From the NCBI RefSeq assembly GCF_042697365.1, contig NZ_CP137604.1: a DNA stretch of 64,000 nt; one strand, given 5' to 3'. Shown piece after piece: positions 1 through 8,450 of this stretch. The stretch comes from Brucella pseudintermedia. GTDB taxonomy: Bacteria > Pseudomonadota > Alphaproteobacteria > Rhizobiales > Rhizobiaceae. The stretch's first letter is position 1, and each line of letters opens with the position of its first letter. Under the pieces are notes generated by a model, which worked only from the letters and a program-made list of their open reading frames with translations, made no database searches and was not told the origin of the DNA. The translations under genes were made by a program, and so were the position numbers.

Positions 1-708
1 GAGCGCCTCGACCAGCGCCGAAAAGCCCATGGCGGCGTAGATATAGCCCTTCGGCACATGGAAGCCGAAACCATCGGCTATCAGCGTCATGCCAATCATC
101 AGCAGGAAGCCCAGCGCCAGCATGACAATGGTCGGGTTGGCCGCGATGAAGCGCGACAGCGGATCGGCCGCAAGCAGCATGACGGTGACGGCCGCGACCA
201 CCGCAATGACCATGATGGCGATCTCGTCAGTCATGCCGACGGCGGTGATGATCGAATCGACCGAGAAAACCAGATCGAGAATGAGGATCTGCACGATGGC
301 GGCGCCCATGGTGAGCTGCGCCACCTTGCCGCCGATATTTTCCTTGCCATCATGGGGATCGACCGTGTGGTGAATTTCCTTGGTCGCCTTCCAGACAAGA
401 AACAGGCCACCGGCAATCAGGATGATGTCACGCCATGAGAAGCCGTGACCGAACGCCTCGAAAATCGGGTCCTTGAGCTGGACGATGATCGAGATGGTGA
501 AAAGGAGCGCCAGGCGCAGAATAAGCGCCGCACCGATACCGATGCGCCGCGCACGGGCCTGCTGCGAAGCGGGAAGCTTGTTGGTGAGGATCGAGATAAA
601 GATCAGATTGTCGATACCGAGGACGACTTCCATCGTCACCAGCGTGACCAGCGCGGCCCAGCCCGCGGGGGTCGAAAGAAATCCCAGATACTCGGTAAGA
701 AAATCCAT
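1..708 (-). CDS. TerC family integral membrane protein (C-terminus beyond window)
   Basis: Reading leftwards from an ATG at 708, the frame stays open to the window edge, giving the first 236 residues. It has about seven hydrophobic segments and the two acidic membrane motifs typical of TerC proteins: GIDN near residue 31 and SIDS near 149, each inside a membrane helix. TerC proteins are inner-membrane proteins linked to metal ion export (manganese or tellurite in characterised members); the substrate here cannot be told from sequence. The 137 bases between it and the next gene contain no other gene that I can see. The protein is cut by the window, not by a mutation. Confidence 0.85.
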   Translation of the reverse strand, partial: MDFLTEYLGFLSTPAGWAALVTLVTMEVVLGIDNLIFISILTNKLPASQQARARRIGIGAALILRLALLFTISIIVQLKDPIFEAFGHGFSWRDIILIAGGLFLVWKATKEIHHTVDPHDGKENIGGKVAQLTMGAAIVQILILDLVFSVDSIITAVGMTDEIAIMVIAVVAAVTVMLLAADPLSRFIAANPTIVMLALGFLLMIGMTLIADGFGFHVPKGYIYAAMGFSALVEAL

Positions 709-845
709 CAGGCGGCGTCCCCTTGCAAAAAAACTCGTTGCAAGGAGATAGGAACGCGAAAAGCCCGTTCAAAGGGCAGAAAGCCGCCAGATTAAAATAG
801 ACGCCCGCTAGCAGATAACATCATGCTTCGACTGAAAATAAGACG

Positions 846-1670
846 TTATCGCCAGAACGCCGGAACAGTTTCTTCCAGATGAGGACCGATGCGCAAGGGA
901 GCGGCCTTTTCTGCAAGCCCGGTACGGTCCGAAATCTCGATGCCGACGCCGCAGACGGTAGCAGGACCGTTCGCCGCCTCGAAACGGCCCTTCGGGACTT
1001 TGGACAGGAAACGGTTGAGCGGCTCTTCCTTGTCCATGCCGAGCGATGAATCATAATCGCCGCACATGCCCGCATCCGACATATAGGCCGTGCCATTGCG
1101 CAATATCTGGCAATCGGCGGTCGGCACATGCGTATGCGTGCCGACAACGGCGCTGGCGCGACCATCGACAAAGTGGCCGAAACACTGTTTTTCGCTCGTT
1201 GCTTCGGCATGAAAGTCGAAGAAGACAGCATCGGCCTGCTCCCCGAGCGGGCAGGCTTCCAGAATTTTCTCGGCAGCGATGAACGGATCGTCGAGATCAG
1301 GATGCATGAACACGCGGCCCATGATATTCGACACCAGAACGCGCGCGCCGTTTTTGGCGATATAAAGCCCCTCGCCTTTTCCGGCAGTCCCCTTCGGGAA
1401 ATTTGCCGGACGCAAAAAGCGGTCCTCGCGTCTGGAGAAATCCAGCGCCTCGCGCTGGTCCCAGACGTGGTTACCGGTCGTCACCACATCGGCGCCGGCG
1501 CGAATGGTGTCGTGGAAAATCTCTTCGGTAATGCCGAATCCGCCCGCGGCGTTCTCACCGTTGACGATGACGAAATCCAGCTTCAGATCGGAAATCAGCC
1601 CTGGCAGTTTTTCATATACTGCGGTGCGGCCCGACCGGCCCACCATATCACCAAGAAAAAGCAATCTCAT
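846..1670 (-). CDS. YmdB-family metallophosphoesterase (TIGR00282 type)
   Basis: This 274-residue protein carries the calcineurin-like metal-binding motifs in order: GDMVG at residues 7-11, NGENAAGG near 38, GNHVWD near 66, DFHAEATSEK near 151 and THTHVP near 178. Family members such as Bacillus YmdB hydrolyse cyclic nucleotides including 2',3'-cAMP; that activity is inferred here. It lies 9 bases downstream of fau on the same strand, so the two are probably co-transcribed. The length is normal for the family and there is no signal peptide, so it should be cytoplasmic. Confidence 0.85.
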   Translation of the reverse strand: MRLLFLGDMVGRSGRTAVYEKLPGLISDLKLDFVIVNGENAAGGFGITEEIFHDTIRAGADVVTTGNHVWDQREALDFSRREDRFLRPANFPKGTAGKGEGLYIAKNGARVLVSNIMGRVFMHPDLDDPFIAAEKILEACPLGEQADAVFFDFHAEATSEKQCFGHFVDGRASAVVGTHTHVPTADCQILRNGTAYMSDAGMCGDYDSSLGMDKEEPLNRFLSKVPKGRFEAANGPATVCGVGIEISDRTGLAEKAAPLRIGPHLEETVPAFWR

Positions 1671-1679
1671 GAAACCGCC

Positions 1680-2276
1680 TTATAAACCTGCGCCAAGCGA
1701 ACGCAAGCCGCTTTCAGTCAAGATCTGGTTGAGCGCGATATCATGCGGCTCATCGGGCACATGCTCGACTTCCTGACAGTCGAAGGCCATGCCGATCAGA
1801 AGCGGCTGCAAGCCGCGCTCGGCAAAACGCGCCAGCGCGCGGTCGTAATGCCCGGCTCCATAGCCGAGCCGATGCCCGCGACTGTCGAAACCGGCAAGCG
1901 GCATCAGCATGATCGCCGGATCGACGAGCGGCGCATCGTCTCCCGGCCCCATCGTGCCGAAACCGGTCTGCACCAGCTCGGCATCCGGCAGATATTCACG
2001 AAAGGCAATCGTTTCCTTGTCCAGAACGATGGGGAGGCAGAGCCGTGCGCCCCTCGCGCGAAACGCCGACAAAAGCGGGCGCGGATCGATTTCGGACCGG
2101 ATCGGCCAATAGCCCGCGATCAACGTACCCTCGGGAACATCAATTGCGGCTTCACCGTTTTTTGCCGCAGCCAGTGAAGCCTCGTAGTGATAACGTGGAT
2201 CGAGCGCATCGCGAATCGCCAAAACCCTGCGCCTGAGTTCCTGCTTTTGAATGGGATCGCGTTCCGCCGCCGTCAT
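1680..2276 (-). CDS. fau: 5-formyltetrahydrofolate cyclo-ligase
   Basis: The protein (198 residues from ATG 2276) converts 5-formyl-THF to 5,10-methenyl-THF using ATP. It has the basic N-terminal helix that starts KQELRRR near residue 9 and the C-terminal family signature GYGAGHYDR near residue 140. The start at 2276 is preceded by a purine-rich GGGAG about 10 bases upstream; in-frame ATGs at 2309 and 2324 would add 11 or 16 residues without family similarity. In many proteobacteria this gene (ygfA) follows 6S RNA and zapA. Here the order is kept, but a START-like gene lies between 6S RNA and fau. Confidence 0.88.
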   Translation of the reverse strand: MTAAERDPIQKQELRRRVLAIRDALDPRYHYEASLAAAKNGEAAIDVPEGTLIAGYWPIRSEIDPRPLLSAFRARGARLCLPIVLDKETIAFREYLPDAELVQTGFGTMGPGDDAPLVDPAIMLMPLAGFDSRGHRLGYGAGHYDRALARFAERGLQPLLIGMAFDCQEVEHVPDEPHDIALNQILTESGLRSLGAGL

Positions 2277-2336
2277 TCCAAGCCACTCCCTGCTGCCGTG
2301 TTCCGTCATGCAGTGGAACCGCAATACGACAATCCG

Positions 2337-3332
2337 TCAAGTGACTCCAACCGCCCCTTGAGCGATCTTCTCGGAGCGATCGCGAATGACCTTCAAGACA
2401 ACGCCATGGAAGTCATTCAGGAACAGTTTGCCCCACAGGTCGCAATAAAAATCGATCGGCGTTGCGATCCGGTACTGGGTCGTCAGCGTAAGGCGCGTAT
2501 GGCCGTTCGCCAGCGGTTCAAGACTGTAATTGCCTTGCGCGAGCTTCAGATAGGTGCTGTCGACCTTGATATGCGCTTCCACCTCCGGCGGAATGGAACC
2601 GGTGCCGAAGCGGAAGTCCCAAGCCAGCAACCGATCTTCTTCCCATCGCGTGACGATTTCCTGAAAATTGACGCCACGTGTCCACCGGAGCTGCCGCACA
2701 GCCCCGACGCCCTCCCCTTCCAGCCGCGCATCGACCGGCTGCGGCACGCCCAATATGCCATGACTGAAGGTCCACGACAGTTCATCCGGGCGCACGTTGC
2801 GAATCTCGACCGTCTGCCGCCACACGACTTCCGGCGGGGCCGCGATCTCGACGATTGTCGTGACGGAGCTGTCATGCGGAGCATAGGTCATCTGCAGTTC
2901 GGCAGGCAGCACAAGCAGCGGTAGTGCGATGACCAGCGTGGTCGAGCGCCGCGAGCGAAACTGCCGGATGCTCCATAAGGTCACCGCCGAACCGAGCGCC
3001 GAAAACACCATGAAAAACGGAGCGGCCATGGCCACGCAAATGCCGGCTTCATGGAAAAGGACCATGCTGGTGATGACGAGTCCAGCGATGATGGCCCACC
3101 CCATGCGGACATGCCGCCACAGGCTCTTTTGCGCGCGTGGATCGGACAGGCAGGAAGCAAGGCTCGCCACCGCCATCGGCAGCAGCGCCAGCCCGGCAAT
3201 GACCGGCATCGCGTCCATGTAATGGCGCGACCAGATCATGACGTAAAGCAGAAGCCCGTAGACGAATGCGACGGGTATCGCGACGGCCAGTCTTTCCGAT
3301 GTTACGGGCGATGCTGTTTCGGGAGATTTCAT
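2337..3332 (-). CDS. SRPBCC (START-like) domain protein with N-terminal membrane region
   Basis: The protein has 331 residues from ATG 3332. The first half (to about residue 150) has four hydrophobic helices. The second half looks like a polyketide-cyclase/START-like SRPBCC domain, beginning near the segment TTIVEIAAPPEVVWRQ, the usual first strand of that fold. The substrate is unknown. It lies between 6S RNA and fau on the same strand, about 60 bases upstream of fau. A TTG 12 bases further upstream is also in frame, but the ATG is the simpler choice. The function is not recognised beyond the fold. Confidence 0.75.
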   Translation of the reverse strand: MKSPETASPVTSERLAVAIPVAFVYGLLLYVMIWSRHYMDAMPVIAGLALLPMAVASLASCLSDPRAQKSLWRHVRMGWAIIAGLVITSMVLFHEAGICVAMAAPFFMVFSALGSAVTLWSIRQFRSRRSTTLVIALPLLVLPAELQMTYAPHDSSVTTIVEIAAPPEVVWRQTVEIRNVRPDELSWTFSHGILGVPQPVDARLEGEGVGAVRQLRWTRGVNFQEIVTRWEEDRLLAWDFRFGTGSIPPEVEAHIKVDSTYLKLAQGNYSLEPLANGHTRLTLTTQYRIATPIDFYCDLWGKLFLNDFHGVVLKVIRDRSEKIAQGAVGVT

Positions 3333-3427
3333 CAAGAAGCGCAAATGGTTGGAATCTGCGCCTGTTTACGAACAAATTGTCCGCCAGATCAAGCTCATAG
3401 AGGAGCTGCGGCAAATCGAGAGAAGAA

Positions 3428-3589
3428 AGCGGCGACCACGACGACCGATGGTAGTGATTGATCCCGGGAACCTACAAAGTAGGTGGGCGCCATATGCGAA
3501 AGCCCGCAAGCCTTCACAGGGACAGCTCCCTTAGAGATCAATAAGGCCCCGGGGATGCTGTTACACCTGTCGGGAAGCGCAGTTCGCCA
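3428..3589 (-). ncRNA. ssrS: 6S RNA, alphaproteobacterial type
   Basis: Read on the minus strand, this noncoding stretch sits directly downstream of zapA and upstream of fau, the conserved 6S locus. It can form the long 6S-like duplex. The ends GGCGA (near 3588) and TCGCC (3431-3435) close the stem, and segments such as CCCCGGGGCC and AAGGGAGCTGTCCCT form inner helices. A 3' hairpin, CCTAC-TTT-GTAGG, also appears. A TATATT -10 box at 3596-3601 places transcription start near 3589. 6S RNA binds sigma-70 RNA polymerase and represses it in stationary phase. The exact ends are estimates; an Rfam covariance search would settle them. Confidence 0.8.
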
Positions 3590-3679
3590 GCGACCAATAT
3601 AGTATCTGCCGGACGGGAACGCCAGTGGCTTGCGCTGGCTTGACAGGAAATCTTTTCAGAAAAATCCGGACGGTGATCA

Positions 3680-3702
3680 GGGCAGGATCATGGTCCTGAC
3701 CC
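3680..3702 (-). terminator. Hairpin at the end of zapA, resembling an IS end
   Basis: On the minus strand GGGTCAGGA pairs with TCCTGCCC around a short loop, starting at the last base of the zapA stop codon. There is no strong T-run, so termination is uncertain. The outer arm reads GGGTCAGGACC, identical to the first 11 bases of the insertion sequence at 47200-48041, and like it is preceded by TA. Confidence 0.45.
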
Positions 3703-4067
3703 TAGCTGTTTCGCGGCGCAATGCGCGATGCCACCTGCTCGATGCGGGACGCCACTTCCGTCAGCAAGCCGGTCAGCGCGGCATCGTTGCTGTCGGCGCG
3801 CCCCAAAGCCTCATCGCGTGAGCGGCGCAGCGTCTCGGCCTCGTTCTCCAGCCCCGTGATGCGCTTCTGCATCTCGGCCAGCTCATCCATCACCATGATG
3901 CCCGCCATGACGGTCAGGCGCAGATCGCCGATTTCGCCGAAGGACGATTTCAGATGGGTCACATACTGGTCGAAACGGTCGGCAAGCCCGGACAGATGCT
4001 CCTCCTGCCCCTCGTCGCAGGCCATACGGTAAGCTTTGCCATCGATGGTAACGGTAACGGTCGCCAT
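3702..4067 (-). CDS. zapA: Cell division protein ZapA
   Basis: The protein (121 residues) matches ZapA, which bundles FtsZ filaments at the division septum. It opens with the family strand VTVTIDGKAYRMAC, followed by a helical segment (EEHLSGLADRFDQYV) and a long C-terminal coiled coil (about residues 60-110). An AGGAGG ribosome site sits 5 bases before the ATG. It follows the DUF4164 gene by 9 bases, so the two form an operon that leads into 6S RNA. Length and position are typical of Rhizobiales. Confidence 0.9.
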   Translation of the reverse strand: MATVTVTIDGKAYRMACDEGQEEHLSGLADRFDQYVTHLKSSFGEIGDLRLTVMAGIMVMDELAEMQKRITGLENEAETLRRSRDEALGRADSNDAALTGLLTEVASRIEQVASRIAPRNS

Positions 4068-4076
4068 GGTAGCCTC

Positions 4077-4349
4077 CTATCGGTCCAGAACGGCGCGGAT
4101 TGTCTCCATGGCGGTCACGAGACGACGCGAAACCTCGCGGTTGGCGGCTTCCAACCGCTCGGCGCGCGCTTCGGACTGATCGAGTTCCTGGGCAAGACGG
4201 CTGCGATCCGCATTCATGCGCTGCACCTCTTCCTCGGCTTCGGCGAAATCGCCTTCCTTGTCCAGCCGCAGGTCAACCGCCTGTTCAAGCGCGTTGAGTG
4301 CCTTTTCGAGCCGTTCCAAGACTTGCCTGAGGGTCGTATCGGGTGCCAT
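4077..4349 (-). CDS. DUF4164 coiled-coil protein
   Basis: This 90-residue, highly charged protein is predicted to be one continuous coiled coil with no membrane segment. It begins MAPDTTLRQVLERLEKALN and has a clear heptad pattern of leucines. Such a protein commonly precedes zapA in Rhizobiales, so a role in division or nucleoid-associated scaffolding is possible but unproven. I chose ATG 4349; an in-frame ATG at 4376 would add nine residues outside the coiled coil. It is likely co-transcribed with zapA. Confidence 0.75.
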   Translation of the reverse strand: MAPDTTLRQVLERLEKALNALEQAVDLRLDKEGDFAEAEEEVQRMNADRSRLAQELDQSEARAERLEAANREVSRRLVTAMETIRAVLDR

Positions 4350-4742
4350 CCATGTCCTTTCCAATGCCAATCGCAAGCCCTATTCAGGGACATCGAATCG
4401 CGCCTGCGGGACGGGCATCTTTGAAAAGATTGTAATAATCGACTGCCCGATAAGCAACAAATGAGGGGCATATACGAGCGTTCATACACCGTTATCGGTG
4501 CAAAAACGGCTTTTCGGTGATTGCATATAAGCTGCCAGCGTTACTCAATCGATTAGTCGCGGACAGTTTATTACCCAAAACTCATCGGTTTATTGACTCC
4601 TTATGTGCAGGTGCTATGTGTCCCGATGCCTTCTGGAGCGTGATCCTAAAACGCATGAAGCCGTTTTCGATACGGATCGTGCTCAGGCAAAAGGCATCGC
4701 CGCAACCCCGTTAACCCCTCCCAAGGAAAGACGGCTGAGACC
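4350..4742. other. Intergenic region between DUF4164 and tkt (divergent promoters)
   Basis: These 393 bases separate divergently transcribed genes and should hold both promoters. I see no convincing ORF. The middle is AT-rich compared with its surroundings. The only clear structure is the palindromic element at 4624-4699. A purine-rich stretch (GGAAAG) lies about 15 bases before the tkt ATG. Confidence 0.6.
4624..4699. repeat. Palindromic element upstream of tkt
   Basis: The ends CGATGCCTT (4624-4632) and AAGGCATCG (4691-4699) are perfect inverted repeats. A second imperfect inner pair, GAGCGTGATCC and GGATCGTGCTC, lies inside. The unit is 76 bp and could fold into a long hairpin in the tkt 5' region. 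It differs in sequence from the other repeats in the window. Confidence 0.55.
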
Positions 4743-6734
4743 ATGACCAATTCCGACAAACAAAACCAGATGGCAAACGCAATCCGCTTCCTCTCCATGG
4801 ACGCGGTCGAGAAAGCCAATTCGGGCCATCCCGGCCTGCCGATGGGCGCAGCCGATATAGCGACGACGCTTTACACCCGTTTCCTCTCGCACGACCCGCA
4901 GAACCCGCATTGGCCGGATCGCGACCGTTTCGTGCTTTCCGCAGGCCACGGCTCGATGCTGCTCTATTCGCTGCTCTATCTTTCGGGCTACGAAGACATC
5001 ACCATCGACGAGATCAAGAACTTCCGTCAGCTCGGTTCGCGCACGGCAGGGCATCCCGAATATGGCCACGCCGCCGGTATCGAAACGACGACCGGCCCGC
5101 TCGGCCAGGGCATTGCCAATGCAGTCGGCATGGCGCTTTCCGAACGCATCCTCAATGCGCAGTTCGGTGACAGCCTCGTCAACCACTATACCTATGTGAT
5201 CGCCGGTGACGGCTGCCTCATGGAAGGCATCAGCCAGGAAGCAATCGCGCTTGCCGGTCACCTGAAGCTGAACAAGCTGATCGTGTTCTGGGACGACAAC
5301 AACATCTCGATCGACGGCCCGGTCACGCTTTCCGACAACACCGACCAGCCAGCCCGTTTCGCCGCTTCCGGCTGGAACACCATGGCTGTCGACGGTCATG
5401 ACCAGGACGCCATTGCCAAGGCCATTGAACTCGCCAAGGTTTCCGACAAGCCGACGCTCATCGCCTGCAAGACGACCATCGGCTTCGGCGCACCGAACAA
5501 GGCTGGCACCAACAAGGTGCATGGCTCGCCGCTCGGTGCGGAAGAAATTGCCGCCACCCGCAAGGCCCTTGGCTGGAGTGCAGAACCGTTTGTCGTTCCG
5601 GCTGAAGTTCTGGACGCATGGCGTGTGGCTGGCCTCAATGCGGCCAAGAAGCGCCAGGAATGGGAAAAGCGCCTTGCTGCGGCCGACGCTGAGACCCGCG
5701 CTGAATTCGAGCGCCGGATGCGTGGCGACCTGCCTGCGAACTTCGATGCAACCATCATCGAATACAAGAAGAAGCTTTCCGCCGACAAGCCGAAGGTCGC
5801 GACCCGCAAGTCTTCGGAAATGGCGCTGGAAGTCATCAATGGCGTTGTGCCGGAAACCATCGGCGGCTCTGCCGACCTCACCGGCTCCAACAACACCAAG
5901 ACGAGCCAGACCAAGGCTGTGACGCCGGAAGATTACGGCCAGCGCTACGTCCATTACGGCATCCGCGAACACGGCATGGCTGCCGCCATGAACGGCATGA
6001 CGCTGCACGGCGGCCTCATCCCCTACGGCGGCACCTTCCTGACCTTCTCGGATTATTGCCGCCCGGCCATGCGTCTTTCGTCGCTGATGGGCATCCGCAC
6101 CATCTATGTCATGACCCATGATTCCATTGGTCTTGGCGAAGACGGCCCGACCCACCAGCCGGTCGAGCATCTGGCTGCGCTGCGCGCTATTCCGAACCAC
6201 AACGTGTTCCGTCCCGCCGACGCGGTCGAAACCGCCGAATGCTGGCAGATTGCCCTGCAATCGAAGAAGACCCCGTCGACGCTGGCGCTCACCCGCCAGA
6301 ACCTGCCGACAGTCCGCACCGAGCATCGCGACGAAAACCTGTCGGCCTACGGCGCCTATGAGCTTGCTGCGGCAAGCAAGGACGCCAAGGTGACGATCTT
6401 CGCAACCGGCTCGGAAGTGGAAATCGCGCTCAAGGCCCGCGACCTTCTGGAAGGCAAGGGCATCGCGACCCGCGTCGTTTCCGTCCCCTGCTTCGAGCTT
6501 TTCGAACAGCAGAGCGACGCCTACAAGACGGCAACCATCGGCGACGCGCCGGTGAAGGTGGCCATCGAAGCAGCAATCTCGCTCGGTTGGGAACGCTTCA
6601 TCGGCGAAAACGGCATCTTCATCGGCATGAAGGGCTTCGGCGCTTCGGGTGAGATCAACGATCTCTACAAGCATTTCGGCATCACGGCAGAACATGCCGC
6701 CGAAGCTGCGGAGAAGAAGCTCAACGCCGCATGA
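4743..6734 (+). CDS. tkt: Transketolase
   Basis: The 663-residue protein has the full transketolase layout: an N-terminal thiamine diphosphate domain with GHPGLPMG near residue 28 and the cofactor motif GDGCLMEG near 157, a pyrimidine-binding domain with catalytic REHGM near 411, and a C-terminal domain. It transfers two-carbon units in the non-oxidative pentose phosphate pathway and is cytoplasmic. It starts the tkt-gap-pgk-fda cluster, although a terminator follows it. The thiamine uptake genes in this window supply its cofactor. Confidence 0.96.
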   Translation: MTNSDKQNQMANAIRFLSMDAVEKANSGHPGLPMGAADIATTLYTRFLSHDPQNPHWPDRDRFVLSAGHGSMLLYSLLYLSGYEDITIDEIKNFRQLGSRTAGHPEYGHAAGIETTTGPLGQGIANAVGMALSERILNAQFGDSLVNHYTYVIAGDGCLMEGISQEAIALAGHLKLNKLIVFWDDNNISIDGPVTLSDNTDQPARFAASGWNTMAVDGHDQDAIAKAIELAKVSDKPTLIACKTTIGFGAPNKAGTNKVHGSPLGAEEIAATRKALGWSAEPFVVPAEVLDAWRVAGLNAAKKRQEWEKRLAAADAETRAEFERRMRGDLPANFDATIIEYKKKLSADKPKVATRKSSEMALEVINGVVPETIGGSADLTGSNNTKTSQTKAVTPEDYGQRYVHYGIREHGMAAAMNGMTLHGGLIPYGGTFLTFSDYCRPAMRLSSLMGIRTIYVMTHDSIGLGEDGPTHQPVEHLAALRAIPNHNVFRPADAVETAECWQIALQSKKTPSTLALTRQNLPTVRTEHRDENLSAYGAYELAAASKDAKVTIFATGSEVEIALKARDLLEGKGIATRVVSVPCFELFEQQSDAYKTATIGDAPVKVAIEAAISLGWERFIGENGIFIGMKGFGASGEINDLYKHFGITAEHAAEAAEKKLNAA

Positions 6735-6739
6735 TTTGG

Positions 6740-6776
6740 AAAACGCCGGCGTTGTCAAAACGTCGGCGTTTTATTT
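6740..6776 (+). terminator. Intrinsic terminator after tkt
   Basis: The arms AACGCCGGCG and CGTCGGCGTT pair with one G-U around a nine-base loop and are followed by TTATTTT. It lies just after the tkt stop codon. Confidence 0.8.
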
Positions 6777-6813
6777 TGACCCGCAATTATGCACATCGGG
6801 AGAATGAAAGAAA

Positions 6814-7821
6814 ATGGCAGTTCGCGTCGCAATCAACGGCTTTGGCCGCATCGGTCGTAACATCCTCCGCGCCATCGTCGAGTCGGGCCGCACCGATATC
6901 CAGGTCGTCGCCATCAACGATCTCGGCCCAGTCGAAACCAATGCGCATCTCCTGCGCTATGACAGCGTTCATGGCCGTTTCCCCAAGGAAGTGAAGGTTG
7001 CAGGCGACACCATCGACGTCGGCTATGGCCCGATCAAGGTTCACGCCGTCCGCAACCCGGCTGAACTGCCGTGGAAGGAAGAAGGCGTCGATATCGCTCT
7101 GGAATGCACCGGCATCTTCACCTCGCGCGACAAGGCCGCCATGCATCTAGAAGCAGGCGCCAAGCGCGTCATCGTTTCGGCTCCTGCCGATGGCGCCGAC
7201 CTGACCGTCGTCTATGGCGTCAACCACGACAAGCTGACCAAGGATCATCTGGTCATTTCCAACGCCTCGTGCACCACCAACTGCCTTGCGCCGGTGGCTC
7301 AGGTCCTCAACGATGCCATCGGCATCGAAAAGGGCTTCATGACCACGATCCATTCCTATACGGGCGACCAGCCGACGCTGGACACCATGCATAAGGATCT
7401 CTACCGCGCCCGCGCAGCCGCTCTTTCCATGATCCCGACCTCGACGGGCGCAGCCAAGGCTGTCGGCCTCGTCCTGCCGGAGCTCAAGGGCAAGCTCGAC
7501 GGCGTCGCCATCCGCGTGCCGACCCCTAACGTTTCGGTCGTGGACCTGACCTTCATCGCCAAGCGCGAAACGACTGTCGATGAAGTCAACAATGCGATCC
7601 GTGCCGCCGCCAATGGCCGCCTGAAGGGCATTCTCGGCTACACGGACGAGCCGCTCGTCTCGCACGACTTCAATCATGACTCCCATTCCTCGGTCTTCCA
7701 CACGGACCAGACCAAGGTCATGGAAGGCACCATGGTGCGCATCCTGTCGTGGTACGACAATGAGTGGGGCTTCTCCAGCCGCATGGGCGATACCGCTGTC
7801 GCCTTCGGCAAGCTGATCTAA
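6814..7821 (+). CDS. gap: Glyceraldehyde-3-phosphate dehydrogenase, type I
   Basis: The 335-residue protein starts with the NAD-binding motif NGFGRIGR (residues 8-15) and holds the active-site motif SNASCTTNCLAP near residue 150, with the catalytic cysteine. It converts glyceraldehyde 3-phosphate to 1,3-bisphosphoglycerate. A GGGAGAATGAAAG ribosome site region precedes the ATG. It lies between tkt and pgk, consistent with a glycolytic and gluconeogenic cluster. The length is normal. Confidence 0.96.
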   Translation: MAVRVAINGFGRIGRNILRAIVESGRTDIQVVAINDLGPVETNAHLLRYDSVHGRFPKEVKVAGDTIDVGYGPIKVHAVRNPAELPWKEEGVDIALECTGIFTSRDKAAMHLEAGAKRVIVSAPADGADLTVVYGVNHDKLTKDHLVISNASCTTNCLAPVAQVLNDAIGIEKGFMTTIHSYTGDQPTLDTMHKDLYRARAAALSMIPTSTGAAKAVGLVLPELKGKLDGVAIRVPTPNVSVVDLTFIAKRETTVDEVNNAIRAAANGRLKGILGYTDEPLVSHDFNHDSHSSVFHTDQTKVMEGTMVRILSWYDNEWGFSSRMGDTAVAFGKLI

Positions 7822-7831
7822 GCTTCCGATC

Positions 7832-8401
7832 ATGTTTCGCGCCCTTCTCCCCACCGTTGCGCGCTGGCGTCCGCTGGAAGGAGAAGGGCTCGAACATCTC
7901 AATCTCGGTCTCACGGGCCGCACGATCCATGCCGAAAGCGTGGTGATTGGCGATCGCGGCAGCGCCCCTTACGGCGTGCGCTACAGCATCGACTGCAACA
8001 GCGCCTGGCATGTCCTCCATTTCCTGATCGAAACCACGTCCGGCCACCGGCTGGAGCTTGTTTCCGACGGCGAGGGCCGCTGGAAAACGATGGCTGGCGA
8101 TGCACTGCCCGAATTTGACGGCTGCATCGATATCGATCTGGCGGGAACACCCTTCACCAACACGCTGCCGATCCGCCGCCTTGGCCTGACACCGGAAAGC
8201 GGCACCGTTCAGCTCGACATGCTTTACGTGCCGTTTGACAGTTTCCGCCCGTTGCGCGACCAGCAGCGCTATACTTGTATCGAGGAAGGACGGCGCTATC
8301 GTTACGAGGCAGCCGACCGCACCTTCACCGCCGAATTGCCTGTCGACGAGGACGGGCTTGTTACCGACTATCCAACCCTTTTCCGGCGCCTGCCTGTCTG
8401 A
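7832..8401 (+). CDS. Putative glycolipid-binding family protein (PF06475-like)
   Basis: This 189-residue protein has no signal peptide or membrane segment. It resembles the DUF1089/putative glycolipid-binding family: a beta-rich protein with conserved YSIDC near residue 51, LPEFDGCIDIDL in the middle, and RYRYEA near the C-terminus. The biochemical role of the family is poorly known. It starts 10 bases after gap and ends 49 bases before pgk, so it is very likely translated from the gap-pgk transcript. Its insertion between two glycolytic genes is notable. Confidence 0.7.
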   Translation: MFRALLPTVARWRPLEGEGLEHLNLGLTGRTIHAESVVIGDRGSAPYGVRYSIDCNSAWHVLHFLIETTSGHRLELVSDGEGRWKTMAGDALPEFDGCIDIDLAGTPFTNTLPIRRLGLTPESGTVQLDMLYVPFDSFRPLRDQQRYTCIEEGRRYRYEAADRTFTAELPVDEDGLVTDYPTLFRRLPV

Positions 8402-8450
8402 GCGATCCCTGCTCCACCGGCACCCGAAAGACAGTTATGGGAGAAAGACC

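Noticed and set aside
4683..6758. A 691-codon open frame on the minus strand across tkt
   Set aside because: It is antisense to transketolase, which has full family similarity; long antisense frames are common in GC-rich genes.
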